Shown here: positions 13,481 through 24,439 of the stretch, one piece after another
Numbering within the stretch: the first letter of the stretch is position 1
How the letters are laid out: every line of letters begins with the position of its first letter
Origin: Sapria himalayana
Lineage: Eukaryota; Streptophyta; Magnoliopsida; Malpighiales; Rafflesiaceae
DNA length: 64,000 nt
Direction of reading: 5' to 3'
Assembly (NCBI GenBank): GCA_029783825.1
Contig: JAREIK010002957.1
Location: 1-64,000 of the forward strand
Made by a program: the position numbers and the translations under genes
The notes under the pieces: generated by a model
Told to the model about the DNA's origin: nothing
Seen by the model: the letters and a program-made list of their open reading frames with translations, nothing else
The model's database searches: none

Positions 13481-14212
13481 TAATTTATGTAAATAGATAA
13501 AAGGTGAAGTTTTTAATAGTTGAGATAAATATTTTGGAGGATTAGAACAATGACATGTCCATTGTGGTGTCCAATATCATGATTTTGCTGTTACAGAAAG
13601 AAACTACCCATATGATGATCAAAGACAAAGCCACAACCATGATCAATTTTGTGACATAGGTGTTACATGGATAAAAGTGCCCATTAGAATCTCAATAACA
13701 AAGTCATGACTAAACATTATCTTGTGACATTAGTTTTACAAGAAGAAACCATGCATGAGAAGATAAATGATAAGGTCATGACAAAGCACAGTGACATGAA
13801 TTTGATGATAAAGAAAGAAATAGGGCAAGAGAAGCTCAAAGAAAAAGTCATGGTAATGCTCAACACCACAACTTTAAAGATACAAGAAAAAAGGGCTAGG
13901 ATAGAACTAAAGAAGAGATGATGAAATTCCTCAATATCATGGGATCCAAGGAGGGAAGGCCCAAAGAAGGAGATGCTGATGATGTATAATGGAAAGAAGA
14001 AATAATAAAGAAGGAAATAAAACCTTACAATGAAAAGCTAACATGAACTATAGAGATCATTGATGAATGTGAGAAAATACTCACATTAAACATTATACAC
14101 ACCTAATTTACCAAGAGGTATAGTCATGGACTAAAAACTTACAGTGATACTCTAACTTAGTCATAGAAAAAAATTATTTGTGCTGATGAAGAATTTTTTT
14201 AATGAGGGGAAA
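13481..14212 (+). other. 3' internal segment with Lys-rich frame and polypurine stretch
   Basis: A 71-codon frame (13706-13921) is rich in Lys, Glu and Met, contains repeated KVM and EK phrases and has no known domain. Near 14200 the purine run ATGAGGGGAAAG lies immediately before the block that aligns with the 5' LTR. This is where a gypsy polypurine tract should be. The function of the Lys-rich frame is unknown, and it is probably part of the decayed retroelement. Confidence 0.35.
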
Positions 14213-14705
14213 GTTTTTGCTTGGGAAAAATAATAGTTTTAGTATGAAAGTTTATCTGATATATAAAATACCAAATATTTTACTATATTTATTGTGATAC
14301 TAGATGATGTGTAAGTACAAAAATGGGCTAAAATTCAATCAATTTCACCACTCAGAAGTTTTTTGTGGATTTTGATGAATAATCAAAATACTATATGTTT
14401 TTGAAGAAAATTAGTGATTTGGTAATGTGTGGGCTCATCAATGTAGTTTTGGCATATGTTCTTAGCCAAAACTCTATATCATATATCATGATAATCTTTG
14501 AAGAAAATTATTATATTTAGTCATGCTAATCTTTGTATGTCACTACTATATCATATATTTATCATAATACTTTGAATGTGCAATACCTTTTTTTGGGTTA
14601 TGATATTATCTTAGAATCACAATCATATTTATCTCATAATAAATTAATAGTTAGGAATTTTTTTATATCATACTAACTAAGTATCTCACTTATGCTAAAA
14701 GTCAG
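14213..14705 (+). repeat. 3' LTR of the Athila-like relic, interrupted
   Basis: A direct repeat of 11190-11660. It ends exactly at CTAAAAGTCAG, where CACTACAAGAAAAA begins. The remainder of the LTR, present in the left copy, was not found beyond the CACTA sequence, so a rearrangement or deletion followed the insertion. Confidence 0.5.
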
Positions 14706-15950
14706 CACTACAAGAAAAATCCCATATAGCTAGGGACAATTCCCTAGCTAAATGGGCATTTTCCGTCACTAAATGGGATATAACGACGGATAACTGACGG
14801 ATCGGTTCCCTATCTAAAGTGCTCCTTACAATATTTTAGTGAGGAAAAGAGTCCCGAGCTAAAAAGTTAGCGACGAAAAATCTCTTGCTAAAAAAGACAA
14901 ATTCCCTAGCTAAATTAGCAAGCTAAATGAGATTTTTCGTCACTAAACAAAAATAACGACGGAAGATTCCCAAGCTAAAGTGCTGATCGCTAAATTTTCA
15001 CGACGGAAATAGTCCCTAGCTAAATTTAGCTAAATAAATAGATTTCCCTAGCTAAATTAAATAGGGAAAATCCTCTAGATAAATTAGCAAGGGATTTCCC
15101 TTGATAATTTAGCAATGGGATTTTCCCTAGTTATTTTAATTTCAAAACTATATTTAAAATTTAATTTATTTTAAAATTTTTCAATTAAATAATTTAATAT
15201 TTTTATATCAAATTGAATAAAAAATGAAACTATAAATAAAATATAATAAACAAAAAATAAAATCATTTAATACCTTATTCTAATTCACTATTTTACATAA
15301 TTGAAACAAAAAAAATAACAAAATTTTATTATATCTTATTCATCAATGTATCTACCGACAATGCATAAAGTATAATACATCCATTCATTGACGTTGCTTT
15401 CTCTCCCTCTGCTCCTCCGATCACTATTTTTCTACTACGACAAAGCTGTTCGAGTTACGACACGTAATATCTAGTGAAAAATCTCATCACTTATACAAGT
15501 TTTGTATGAGGAACAACGCGGTATCATATCTGTAAGAAATTTAAACCACACAGTCAAATTAAAATAAAAAAAGTTATGTTTTGATAAATATATAATCCTA
15601 TAGTATATATGTAAATATTTACTAGTATTTCACTCGTACATACAAATAACTGTAGTATATGTACATAAAAACTACAATATTATGTGTACATATAAACTGA
15701 GTACAAATATACTCAGTATATATGTACATAAAATACTGCAGTATTATATGTACCTATATACTGACTTTATTTGTACGTATATACCTCATTTGGTGCCATT
15801 GTTGCTGCTCCCACTGTCATTGTCACTGCTGCTGCTGCCAATACCACTACTACTATCGCCATTGCCGCCGCTGCCACCGATGCCTCTGCTGCCACCGCTG
15901 CCACTATGATTTTTGTCCTCCAAAGAAGATTCAATAAGATAATAAAGTTG
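14706..15950 (-). mobile_element. CACTA transposon terminus (3'-type end, minus orientation)
   Basis: The plus strand starts CACTACAAGAAAAATCCC, a canonical CACTA terminal sequence. It is followed by about 400 bases of sub-terminal repeats built on CCCTAGCTAAAT, TTCCGTCACTAAA, CGACGGA and AAGCTAAAGTGCT. The reverse complement of the right end of the CACTA element at 50360-58046 shows the same words in the same order. This is therefore a 3' end of the same family lying in minus orientation. The flank before it is CAG. The inner boundary is unclear. A matching 5'-type end in minus orientation lies at 35723, but target duplications do not agree. Confidence 0.7.
15786..15914 (-). pseudogene. Ser/Gly-rich frame, possible transposase C-terminal tail
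   Basis: A GC-richer patch of imperfect trinucleotide repeats encodes, on the minus strand, a Ser/Gly/Asp/Asn-rich tail (phrases GSGGNGDSSSG and SSSSDNDSGSSNN) that ends in a stop next to the sub-terminal repeats. In the related element at 50360-58046 a transposase-like C-terminus ends in a Ser/Asp-rich stretch in the equivalent place. The plus-strand frames here, rich in Leu/Pro, Cys or Ala/Thr, are other readings of the same triplets. The assignment rests on position and composition only. Confidence 0.35.
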
Positions 15951-16329
15951 TGACTTCAAGTTAGAATCATGACTTCCAACTTAAAATATTGCATGTTACC
16001 CCAAGGTATAAAAGGAAAACAATGAGTTTTTCAAAAAAAGAGAGGGGGAGGGGGGATCAAATTTTGAGCCAAGAGCATACAAAACCCTTTTTAGAATGGC
16101 TTGCAACAACCAATTAAAGGTAAATTTAAGGTGAATGCAACCAAGAATGAGATACTACTCGAAATATGTGAATCCTCAATATGATTAGGTTTTAGAACTT
16201 AGATCATTATTATGGTTATCATTAGGAACCCTTGATTAAATGAGATACTACTCCAAATATCTTTTGCAAATTCTTCCCAAATGTTAAGCGAAATTTTGAT
16301 CAAGGATTGGTTAGATGTACTTGTGTTTT
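15951..16329. other. No gene recognised
   Basis: This stretch contains a purine run near 16035-16055 (AGAGGGGGAGGGGGG) and AT-rich DNA. The short minus-strand frame at 16199-16396 has no domain and overlaps a repeat copy. Confidence 0.4.
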
Positions 16330-16930
16330 GATGATATGAATATGATATATTTATATTTGTAGCAATATTATGGTGTGAATATTGAAGGATATTCATCTTA
16401 ATTAGAATTTATATTTAAGGGTTTCAATATATCATAGCTTTATGCATGTTGGGAATAGAGGATGGTGGTAGGTATGTCATAGGACATATATATACTAGGT
16501 ACTATAAGAATGAAGTGACAACCCTTATAATCTTAACATGTGAGATAAACCTATATGCAAATACCCAATATTGAGTTAAGTTTAATAATTGTGTGTATGA
16601 CCTTACAAATTTGAAAGTACAAATATATTTATGATGAATTCATTGTGCATATTCTAGAAGAGCTAATCTTCAAATAATATAAGGGGTAAAATCTATAGTG
16701 TGGGAGCCATATAGGATTTGTGCTAGATGGTGATAGGTATGTAATGAAATATATGCAAGTGGAGGTGACCTCTATGGTGATTATAATTCCACAAGTCAAA
16801 TTCTTCTTGTATGATTTTCATATGTAAAATCTATATGAAGACATATATTAATTAACTTGCGTATGATACGTACAAAGCTAAAAGTATAAATATATCAGTA
16901 TCATATCATTTTCTTATTGGATATGGTATC
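16330..16930 (+). repeat. Third copy of the 1-600 repeat
   Basis: This aligns directly with about 1-620. Shared landmarks are TTTATGCATGTTGGG, CATATATACTAG, ACTATAAGAATGAA, AATACCCAATATT, CTAATCTTCAAATAATAT, ATGCAAGTGGAGG and GACATATATTAATT. It also matches the minus strand of 1700-2712. It is followed after about 0.9 kb by the second copy of the copia relic, whereas copy 1 has about 5.4 kb in between. Confidence 0.65.
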
Positions 16931-17869
16931 CAATATAAAAATTTTCAAATTTAACACAACCAACCATTATCATATCATTCTCATTGATATATATATATAT
17001 ATATATATCAATTGGGGTGACAATGATGTAACATTCTATATATTCCTTTTTGATAAATATATATATTTATCAAAAGGTTTGTGACATATGCATGGGAGAA
17101 CATTCTAATTGATGACTAAGGTAGTAGTGCATAGTTCACAACTCTTAAGATAACCGTTTTAGTTCTCACATTAGCATGGGAGAAACAATATAGTTTTGGA
17201 TGATAACCATGACCCATATCTTATTTTGTTTAAGGTTTGTGATTCTACTATTTTGAGATGCAAAGTACTTAAAAACATGATATGTAAATGTCACTGAAAT
17301 GAACATCAAAATTTATGTAACATTTTTAAATTAATTTCAGACTTTGATAGTCTATTAATGCTCAGATTTATATTATTTAAATAATTCAAACCAAAATATT
17401 AAGTCAAATCCAAACACTTCTAATATTTTACCTCATGGAGGCCTAGATGAATGACATGTAGTTTTTCTAGTCAAATATTGGGTCTGACTTAAGCAGGTTA
17501 TTATAATGAGATTAAGGAACTCGAGGAGCTTCATTAGGTACTTCTTATAATGGATTCAAACACGGGTTGCTCAACTAAGTATCTAATAATTTATTATGAT
17601 GCCATTGGAAATGATTGCTTTCCAAAATATTAGTAATCTTCAACTTTCAACCAAAGCTACTTTAAGATATAGTAAAACAATGATCTTATCCCACCATAAA
17701 ATTTTAAAAAACATTTTAAAAAAATTAAAAACTATGGCCATTACTTTTATGAAAAATAGTGGGATAACCTTTTCATAAAGTCATTTTATATCAAAATCAT
17801 TATAATAATAATTATGGATATTATCTATTATATTTTATTTGCATTAAATATATTATACATATTATCATT
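16931..17869. other. AT-rich spacer between repeat copies
   Basis: It holds a (TA)n run near 16986-17008 flanked by short complementary words (TTGATATAT and ATATATCAA), making a small palindrome. A 60-codon frame at 17596-17778 has no domain. Confidence 0.45.
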
Positions 17870-20622
17870 GTGGTCAATCCTTAAGAAGAATAAATGGAAT
17901 GAGAAAAATATCCTAGATAGATTACACTACTAGTAGATTATCCTCAAAAAGACAAAAAAGATGTATTTTCTAGAGGAACTTATCCTTGGTGAGTTGCTCG
18001 AAAATATCTAAATGACAAATAGAGATGCTTATAAAAAATATCTTGAAGATATGTTAGACACTGGTTACTTTATGCTTTTCACTATAACTTCCAAGCTTCA
18101 AAAGTAATAAGAAGATATGATTGTATTTAATATAATCGAGCACCTTATAAAATTAATAAGGGACATACATAATATGAATGATATGAAATATCTAAGACAA
18201 TAAGTTGAAGATGACAAAAGAAACAACTATGAAAATACATGTTCTCAAAATGAAATGCTATGTTGAAAAATTATCATGGATATGATTTCTCACAAGCCAA
18301 GAGTTAACCACATACTTAATTTTGTAAGAATTACTAGAAGGATATAATCAATCTATCATGAAATATAACATGAATGCAATTGATAAGTTTCTTTCTCAGT
18401 TTTAAGAATTAAAGCTAACATGAAGAATTCCATATCCTATATTCTTTTGATGATTCACCAGAGAACGGGCAAAAGAAAAAGTCTAAATTGGTTGAAATGA
18501 CACATACACCCAAATGCATGATGGCCATTGTTAAAAAAACTATTTCCTCTATTTCAAAGAGAAAAAAAGAACAAAAAAGAAAAGTGAGAATAATATTTCA
18601 TGTATATTTATTATAGAGGCTAATCTATGTACTCATTAATTATAAATATTAGATATTAGATGTGATTCTCAAATTTGTGCAAATGTACATAAACTAAAGG
18701 ACATTAGACAATTTATTGAAATAAATCCTACTTACTCATGATATTTTAACTTAGGTCATGTAAATGTTTGTCACATTTCCAAAATTTACAAAGGAGTCTT
18801 TGACTCATTTGGTTCTGAGCAATATATGATGTATGATGCATTTTTATTTGGCAACATCACAAAAATCAACTTTATTGGATGAGGTGAAAGGCTAGATATT
18901 TATTTGGGTCTTATAAATACTAAAGTAAATGGTCCTCTAAATATACAAGAAAGGGGATGTTATAAGTATATTATGTTTACTCAAGATTTCCATAGATACA
19001 GATATGTGCATCTTATTATTCACAAATTTGAGGCCGTTGAAAATTTAAATAATTTAAAAAATTAACCTTAAACACAAATTAATTAAAAAAATAAAAAAAC
19101 TTCTAAAACTTATTGACAAAAATATCAAAACACTTAGATCAGAAGCAAGTGTTAAATACTTAAGCCAAGAAAATTTGGGAATTTGATAACCTTCTAAAAG
19201 AGAATTAGATAATTTCATGAAGAACACCTCTGGGAACACAAGAATGAAATCACCATTAAAAAAAGAAAGAAGTAAACTCTAATAAATATGATTTGAAAGA
19301 TGATGAATCATTCAAATATTTCTAAATTCTTATGAAAAGATGCATTACTAACAATTTCTTTCACATAGAATAATATTTCGTCTAGCTCTTCAAAAAAATA
19401 TCATATGAGTTATCTATATGAGAGAATTTGATGTCTTTCAAGATAATTTGAGATTATGATATTTATGTGAGATGCAAAAACTCAGACAAACTAAGCCCTA
19501 AATCTGATAAATATTATTGTGTGATATCCCAAAACTTCAAGTGACATTTTTTCTTTCAATGAATGAAAAACAAAGTATTTATTGCTTGTACATATATATT
19601 TCTTGGAAAAAAATTATCTATAGAAGGACTAGTGGGAAAAATATTGAGCTTGATGAAGTTTAAGAACAACAATAGAATGTTAAGATCTATATGGTGCTTG
19701 AGCACTATTTACAAACTAATGGGGAACAACAATATACTAAAGAGAAACAATAACAATGTAGGTTAAATAGAGATCATCCTACTTTTAAGAGATATCAATT
19801 TCTCATTACATAGATGATGTCATTCTACTTATAGATCAAGATGATACTACCACCTGCAAAGAAGAAGTAGAAAGCACATAATATAAGAAATGACTTGGAG
19901 CCATGCGGGTTGAGATATGAATTTTTCATGACACAATAATGTGATTTCTAAGAATATATCAAAATGAGCCTACAACTAATGGAGAAAAAGTGGAAAGCCT
20001 ATAATATGAGAATTTCTTGGAGCCATGATATATTAAATACAATATATGTATGCTAACAAAGTATGGACCTTTGTTGACCCACCCAAAATGAAGAAACCTA
20101 TTGGGTGTGATTGGATTTTCAATAAACAAACTAACATGGATAAGAATCCATAAATATTTAAAAAGTAATTAGTCACACATGGGTTCCAATAGATTCATGG
20201 TATTAGCTATGACATAATATTTTTGTGTGTTTTAGTGTTAATATTCATCACGATCTTGATGGTAGTAGTCATGTTTTATGACTATAAAAATTGGCAAAGA
20301 TATGTTGAGATCACTCTCCTTAATGGAAATCTCGAAGAAGATATGTATATGAAACAACATAAAGGTTTCATCTATTTAATAAATTCCAAAAAGGTATATA
20401 AGCTACACATATCCATTAATTGATATGTCATGTACATATGTTCTTAGATTCTAGTAGTTGAAATCCTCAATTTAATGACAGAGTCAATGAGTTTTGATTC
20501 ATGAAAAATGATGATAAACTATATGTCTATGTGAAGGTAAGTGTTTGTATTATTGTCTTCCTAGGTTTGATTGTGGATGACAAGCTTCTCATTAGGAATG
20601 GCATCACCACCTTAGAATCTAT
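17870..20622 (+). mobile_element. Degraded Ty1/copia internal region, copy 2, truncated by a CACTA element
   Basis: This is colinear with 6046-8560 and extends further into reverse transcriptase. It starts with the same AATCCTTAAGAAGAATAAAT block. Gag-like sequence follows to about 18600, GAG-pre-integrase and integrase at about 18690-19270, and reverse transcriptase at 20030-20622. RT landmarks are KVWTFVDPP, IGCDWIFNKQTNMD, LLNGNLEEDMYMKQHKGF (family form FLNGNLLEDVYMTQPEGF) and VDDKLLIRN, the catalytic box (family form YVDDILLIGN). The RT ends at GITTLESI, where the next base begins the CACTACAAC terminus. Stops and frameshifts make it non-functional. Confidence 0.7.
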
Positions 20623-20900
20623 CACTACAACAAAACTTCAAATTAATTACGTTTTATTCCTTGACGCTTTCAGAAAATGTCATTATTCTATTTGTAATTA
20701 GACATTTAATGACATTTTTCTAAAAGTATTATTATTTGGTAAATGTATTCTGTTTTTATGGCACTTACTAGAAGTGTCATTGTTACTACAACAAAACTTA
20801 AAATTAATGACGCTTTATATCTTAATGCATTTATAAAATATCATTATTATATTTGTAATTAGATATTTAATGATACTTACTAGATGTATCATTGTTAAGA
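20623..20900 (+). repeat. Duplicated 5' terminal segment of the CACTA element
   Basis: The terminal sequence starting at 20623 recurs from 20785 (ACTACAACAAAACTT), followed by the same order of words: AAATTAAT, ACGCTTTAT, CATTATT, TTTGTAATTAGA, ATTTAATGA and ACTTACTAGA. The offset is about 162 bases. The inner copy lacks the first C of the canonical end. The duplication could create an alternative terminus. Confidence 0.75.
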
Positions 20901-21356
20901 CTAATAAGTTAGGAAAATTTCTTAACTCCTTAAAAATTTCCAAGGATTAAGGGGCTGAAAATTAAAAACATTGTCACTTTTATTAGTGTCATGGATGTGA
21001 CAAAATTAATTTTGAATTTATTGATTTGTAACTAATTTTTTATGTATTTTTTTTTGTATAATAAGTAATTATATTTTTAATTTTACTCTAGATTAATAAA
21101 AAAATTTATTAAATTTTAGTTGAAAATTATTTATTAAAAATAAACAGAAACTTATGATAAAATTAAAAAAAATTAAATATTTTTACATTTAAATTTGAAT
21201 TTTTTATTTATAAAATAAGTAATAATATTTAATTTTAAAATTAACCTGTTAATATTTAATTTATCCCTAAGAGAAATAAAAATAAAATATAAAAATAAGG
21301 TGATTTAATAAAATATGTGATTAATTTAATATTATTTTTAACTTAATTTAATATAA

Positions 21357-22016
21357 TGAAGAATCGATCGCTAGAAAGACTTGCGCATCTTTTTTATCAT
21401 GTTCGGCCATTTTCAATAGCTTGGCTTCAAGCTCACGTCTCCGATATCATTGGCCATATTTGCAGCATCTCGTAAGTTTCCTCATTAAGTTTATAATTGT
21501 ATCTGCTCTTCCATACATTTAATTTTTATCAAAAAATAGCGCATTGAATCACTAGAATTGACGAGGTTAGCCTATTGGCAATCAATAGTCGTTAGCATAC
21601 TTAGGCCATTACATGAACCACTACCACATCTCAACATTGTTTTGGTTACATTCTTGTTAGTACAACTTCAAACACAATACCATTAACTACCCACTCTTTA
21701 CCCATTTTAGTTGTTGACTTATACTTAGTATTTTCCTTATTTTTCTCTTAAGTTGTGGTAGTTTCTTTTGTAAAGTCAATGGGGGTGTTCTCCCACATAG
21801 TGGGGTGTTTTTCAATTTATCTTTAATGCCTATTTGAAGGCTGATTGGGGCATGAATGTAACGGACAGAAAAGAGCAAGCTCCATATTTTCTGCTCACCA
21901 ACTACTCAACAAAATTCTTCTTCCATAATTGTCTTGTTTCTCTAAGCATTCAATATCTTGATTCTCTAAGTATTCACGGAACATCTTTATATTATATATT
22001 GTGATAATTTTTTTAG
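21357..22016 (+). other. Possible upstream exon or leader of the captured RRM gene
   Basis: From 21357 an ATG-initiated frame MKNRSLERLAHLFYHVRP runs to a consensus-like splice donor (CTCGTAAGTTTCC near 21470). The base composition is richer in GC than the surroundings. I cannot link it to a known protein. It may be a leader exon of the captured gene or a fragment of another gene. A minus-strand frame at 21687-21878 is not supported. Confidence 0.3.
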
Positions 22017-22830
22017 GGAATTTGGATGAGAGGGTGAGCGATAGGGTTTTGTATGATATTTTAATTCAAGCTGGGAGAGTTCTGAAGTTGCACTTTGCTC
22101 GGGATAAGGAGAGTGACAAATTCAAAGGATATGCTTTTGGAGAATATGAAACTCGTGAGATTGCATACTATGTTGTCAAGCTTTTCTCTGGTCTAGTGGT
22201 TATCTATGATCGTACCCTAAAGTTTATGGTGTGTCCATTATTTTCTACAAGCATTTGACTGTATGTGAATTCATCCCTTCTACTGGATCCAGTTGTTGTA
22301 CTTCCTGTAGTTTCTCCTACTGTCCATTGGACATGATTTTGCTTGTTATGAATTAAACTAGCAAAACTCTTCTTTGTGTAGATTTCTGGGCAAGATAAAC
22401 TGCAGAACGTCTGTAATGTGATTGTTTCTTCCCCAAATTCATTTGGAATGCCAATGCATTCTCCTTTGCTGTTGAGTGGAAGTGAAAACTCACTTCAATC
22501 CAAGTGATTGTTTACTTCATGTAGGGGATCATCCTATTCTTCTCCCCGTTGTTATTCAGAAGGTATTATACTTCTAGAAATTTTATGAGTTGTGATTCCT
22601 TTATGTGTCTATTTTCTTCGGCGTCTCTTGTGCTGTATACTTTTTGATTTTATTCAGTGCCCGCCTTCCCTAATAGCATGAACCACCCCAATGCATATGG
22701 GTCACCTTTCTCTGGCATTTCTTATGATTTGGGTCAGAGACTTTCTGGGTCTCCACTTGGGTCTGGCTGCCAGTTAAGGTCCGGAAGATATGATAGGAGC
22801 GGCAGTATACCATACCCATCCTATTGGTAA
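22017..22830 (+). pseudogene. Captured RRM-domain RNA-binding protein gene copy
   Basis: Three exons with proper splice borders can be read. Exon 22017-22228 encodes GNLDERVSDRVLYDIL...KGYAFGEYETREIAYYVVKL...RTLKFM, an RNA-recognition motif with the RNP-2-like GNLDERV and RNP-1-like KGYAFGEYE. Exon 22382-22562 begins ISGQDKLQN. Exon 22658-22830 encodes SMNHPNAYGSPF, then a basic Arg/Ser tail RSGRYDRSGSIPYPSYW and a stop. The layout fits a small plant RRM protein related, from memory, to the Arabidopsis AT4G10110 type and to the SF3B4/RBM7 RRM group. The intron borders (TTTTTTAG, GTGTGT, TGTGTAG, GGTATT, TATTCAG) are kept. One in-frame TGA follows NSLQSK in the middle exon, and no first exon with a clean start was found. 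It lies inside a CACTA element, so it is a transduplicated copy, not the parental gene. Confidence 0.8.
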
Positions 22831-24430
22831 TCATTAAAAGTTTTTATTTTTAAGCTTCAAATGCATCAAGTAGATGTTTGTCTCTGTGTATAAGAAGCCT
22901 GGTATGTAGTCTGTTTGGAGTGTGCTGTGAAACTTTATTTATTTGTATATTTTGTGTAGACTCTACAATGTTGTTTATTAAGTATAGTAGCTTCACTTAG
23001 TGGATACCTCCTGATTTACTATTTCTGAAAGCTTCATTATTCCAGTACCCTTTTACTTAACATTGTCTCATCATTCCTAGCTTAGCATTTTATTTGACAA
23101 TACCGTGTTTGTTCATGGAAAATTACTATCATGATGAAGTAAAAATTGCTAAAATAGTTTTTTTTTTCACCCTTTACCCAATCTCCCTTACCAACCTCAG
23201 GGTAGATGTAATGACAAATTTTTATACATTAGTGATGGTTTAAACATGTCTAAAAAACTACTAGAATAGTTAGTTTCAAGGAAAAATGTATGCTTTGATG
23301 ATTAAATTGTAGTGTTATATGTTGATAATGGAGGAATGATGGAGTGGCCCTTATTTGTTGTGTATCTGTAGCATAGCTTGATCCAACTTACTAGCCGTCT
23401 AGACTAAATTTGGTTCGAGTCTTATGCTTGACATGGGTCATGTTGGGTCTTGGGGTGGTGCTTGTGAGACTGTGATTTGAGCATACATGATAGCTACAAA
23501 AAATGTCATGGGTAGGGTGTGATCAGGGTGGGCGTGTGATTTGCCTTCTGACACATGACCCACCTTGAACCATGCTTTCTGTAATGCAACAACTATGCAA
23601 CCATTTCATTGATTGTTGTAAGTGGGTGGAATCCAACATTGGATTTTGTTTGGTTCGGTAAAAAAATTATACAATTCTCCTAAAATTAGTTGTTAAGGTT
23701 AGAACACTAAGCTTAGATAAAATAAAAAGTAAGTTGAAAACTATTTAAGATTTATATAAAAATGTATAATGACTAATTTATAATTTGGATATAAATTATA
23801 ATAATAGTTTTTATATATTCATTATAATATTAATTTATTAATATAATTTATAGAATAATATCCTATTTTATTATATCTTTTCTTTAGAGAAGATTAAATA
23901 TTTTAAAAATAAATATATTTATAACTACATAAATAATAAAAATGTATGATTTTTAAGAATAAAAAAATAGAGATATATTATATATTTCATCTCCTAAAAT
24001 AGAGATATTAATAAAAAAAATTTAAAATTTTATATACAAAATTTTTTGAGTTGTGATTTATTTGAGTCGAGTTACTAGTTTTTTGACTAAACTAGTTAAC
24101 ATTTTTAGTCATGCTCGAACTCGAATTGATCTTACACGAGTTGAGTTTTGATCGAATTTTAATTGAGTTGACTCCGAGTAGCTTGTGAGTTGTCTCGTCT
24201 CATTAGCACCTAAAGTTATAACCACAAATTAACTAATTGATTGATAATATTCCAAAATTCGAATCTATTCCATAATGGAACATGATAATATTTTGGGTGG
24301 CTAAATATATTTTTCTTGATTACTCTAATATTTATAAATGATTTTTGATTCATTGAATATTCTTGAGTGTAAATTTTTTTCTAAGTATCACAATAAGATG
24401 GTGATTGTCAAATTGTTATTTATCACACAA
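22831..24430. other. Captured 3' flank plus AT-rich filler
   Basis: The first kilobase after the RRM stop is less AT-rich than the surroundings and may be the captured 3' untranslated and downstream region. At 24040-24215 words such as GAGTTGA, GAGTCGAGTTA and TGCTCGAACTCGA cluster and end in CTCATTAGCACCTA. This vocabulary is typical of a small plant hAT-type MITE end, but no left end was found. No coding sequence is supported. Confidence 0.4.
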
Positions 24431-24439
24431 TTTTCATAA

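Noticed and set aside
15682..15953. Leu/Pro-, Cys/His- and Ala/Thr-rich plus-strand frames
   Set aside because: Three readings of the same imperfect trinucleotide repeat. The minus-strand Ser/Gly frame fits the element orientation better.
24040..24215. GAGTTGA/CTCGAAC-rich patch as a complete MITE
   Set aside because: Only a right-end-like word (CTCATTAGCACCTA) was seen and no left end or target duplication, so it is not listed as an element.
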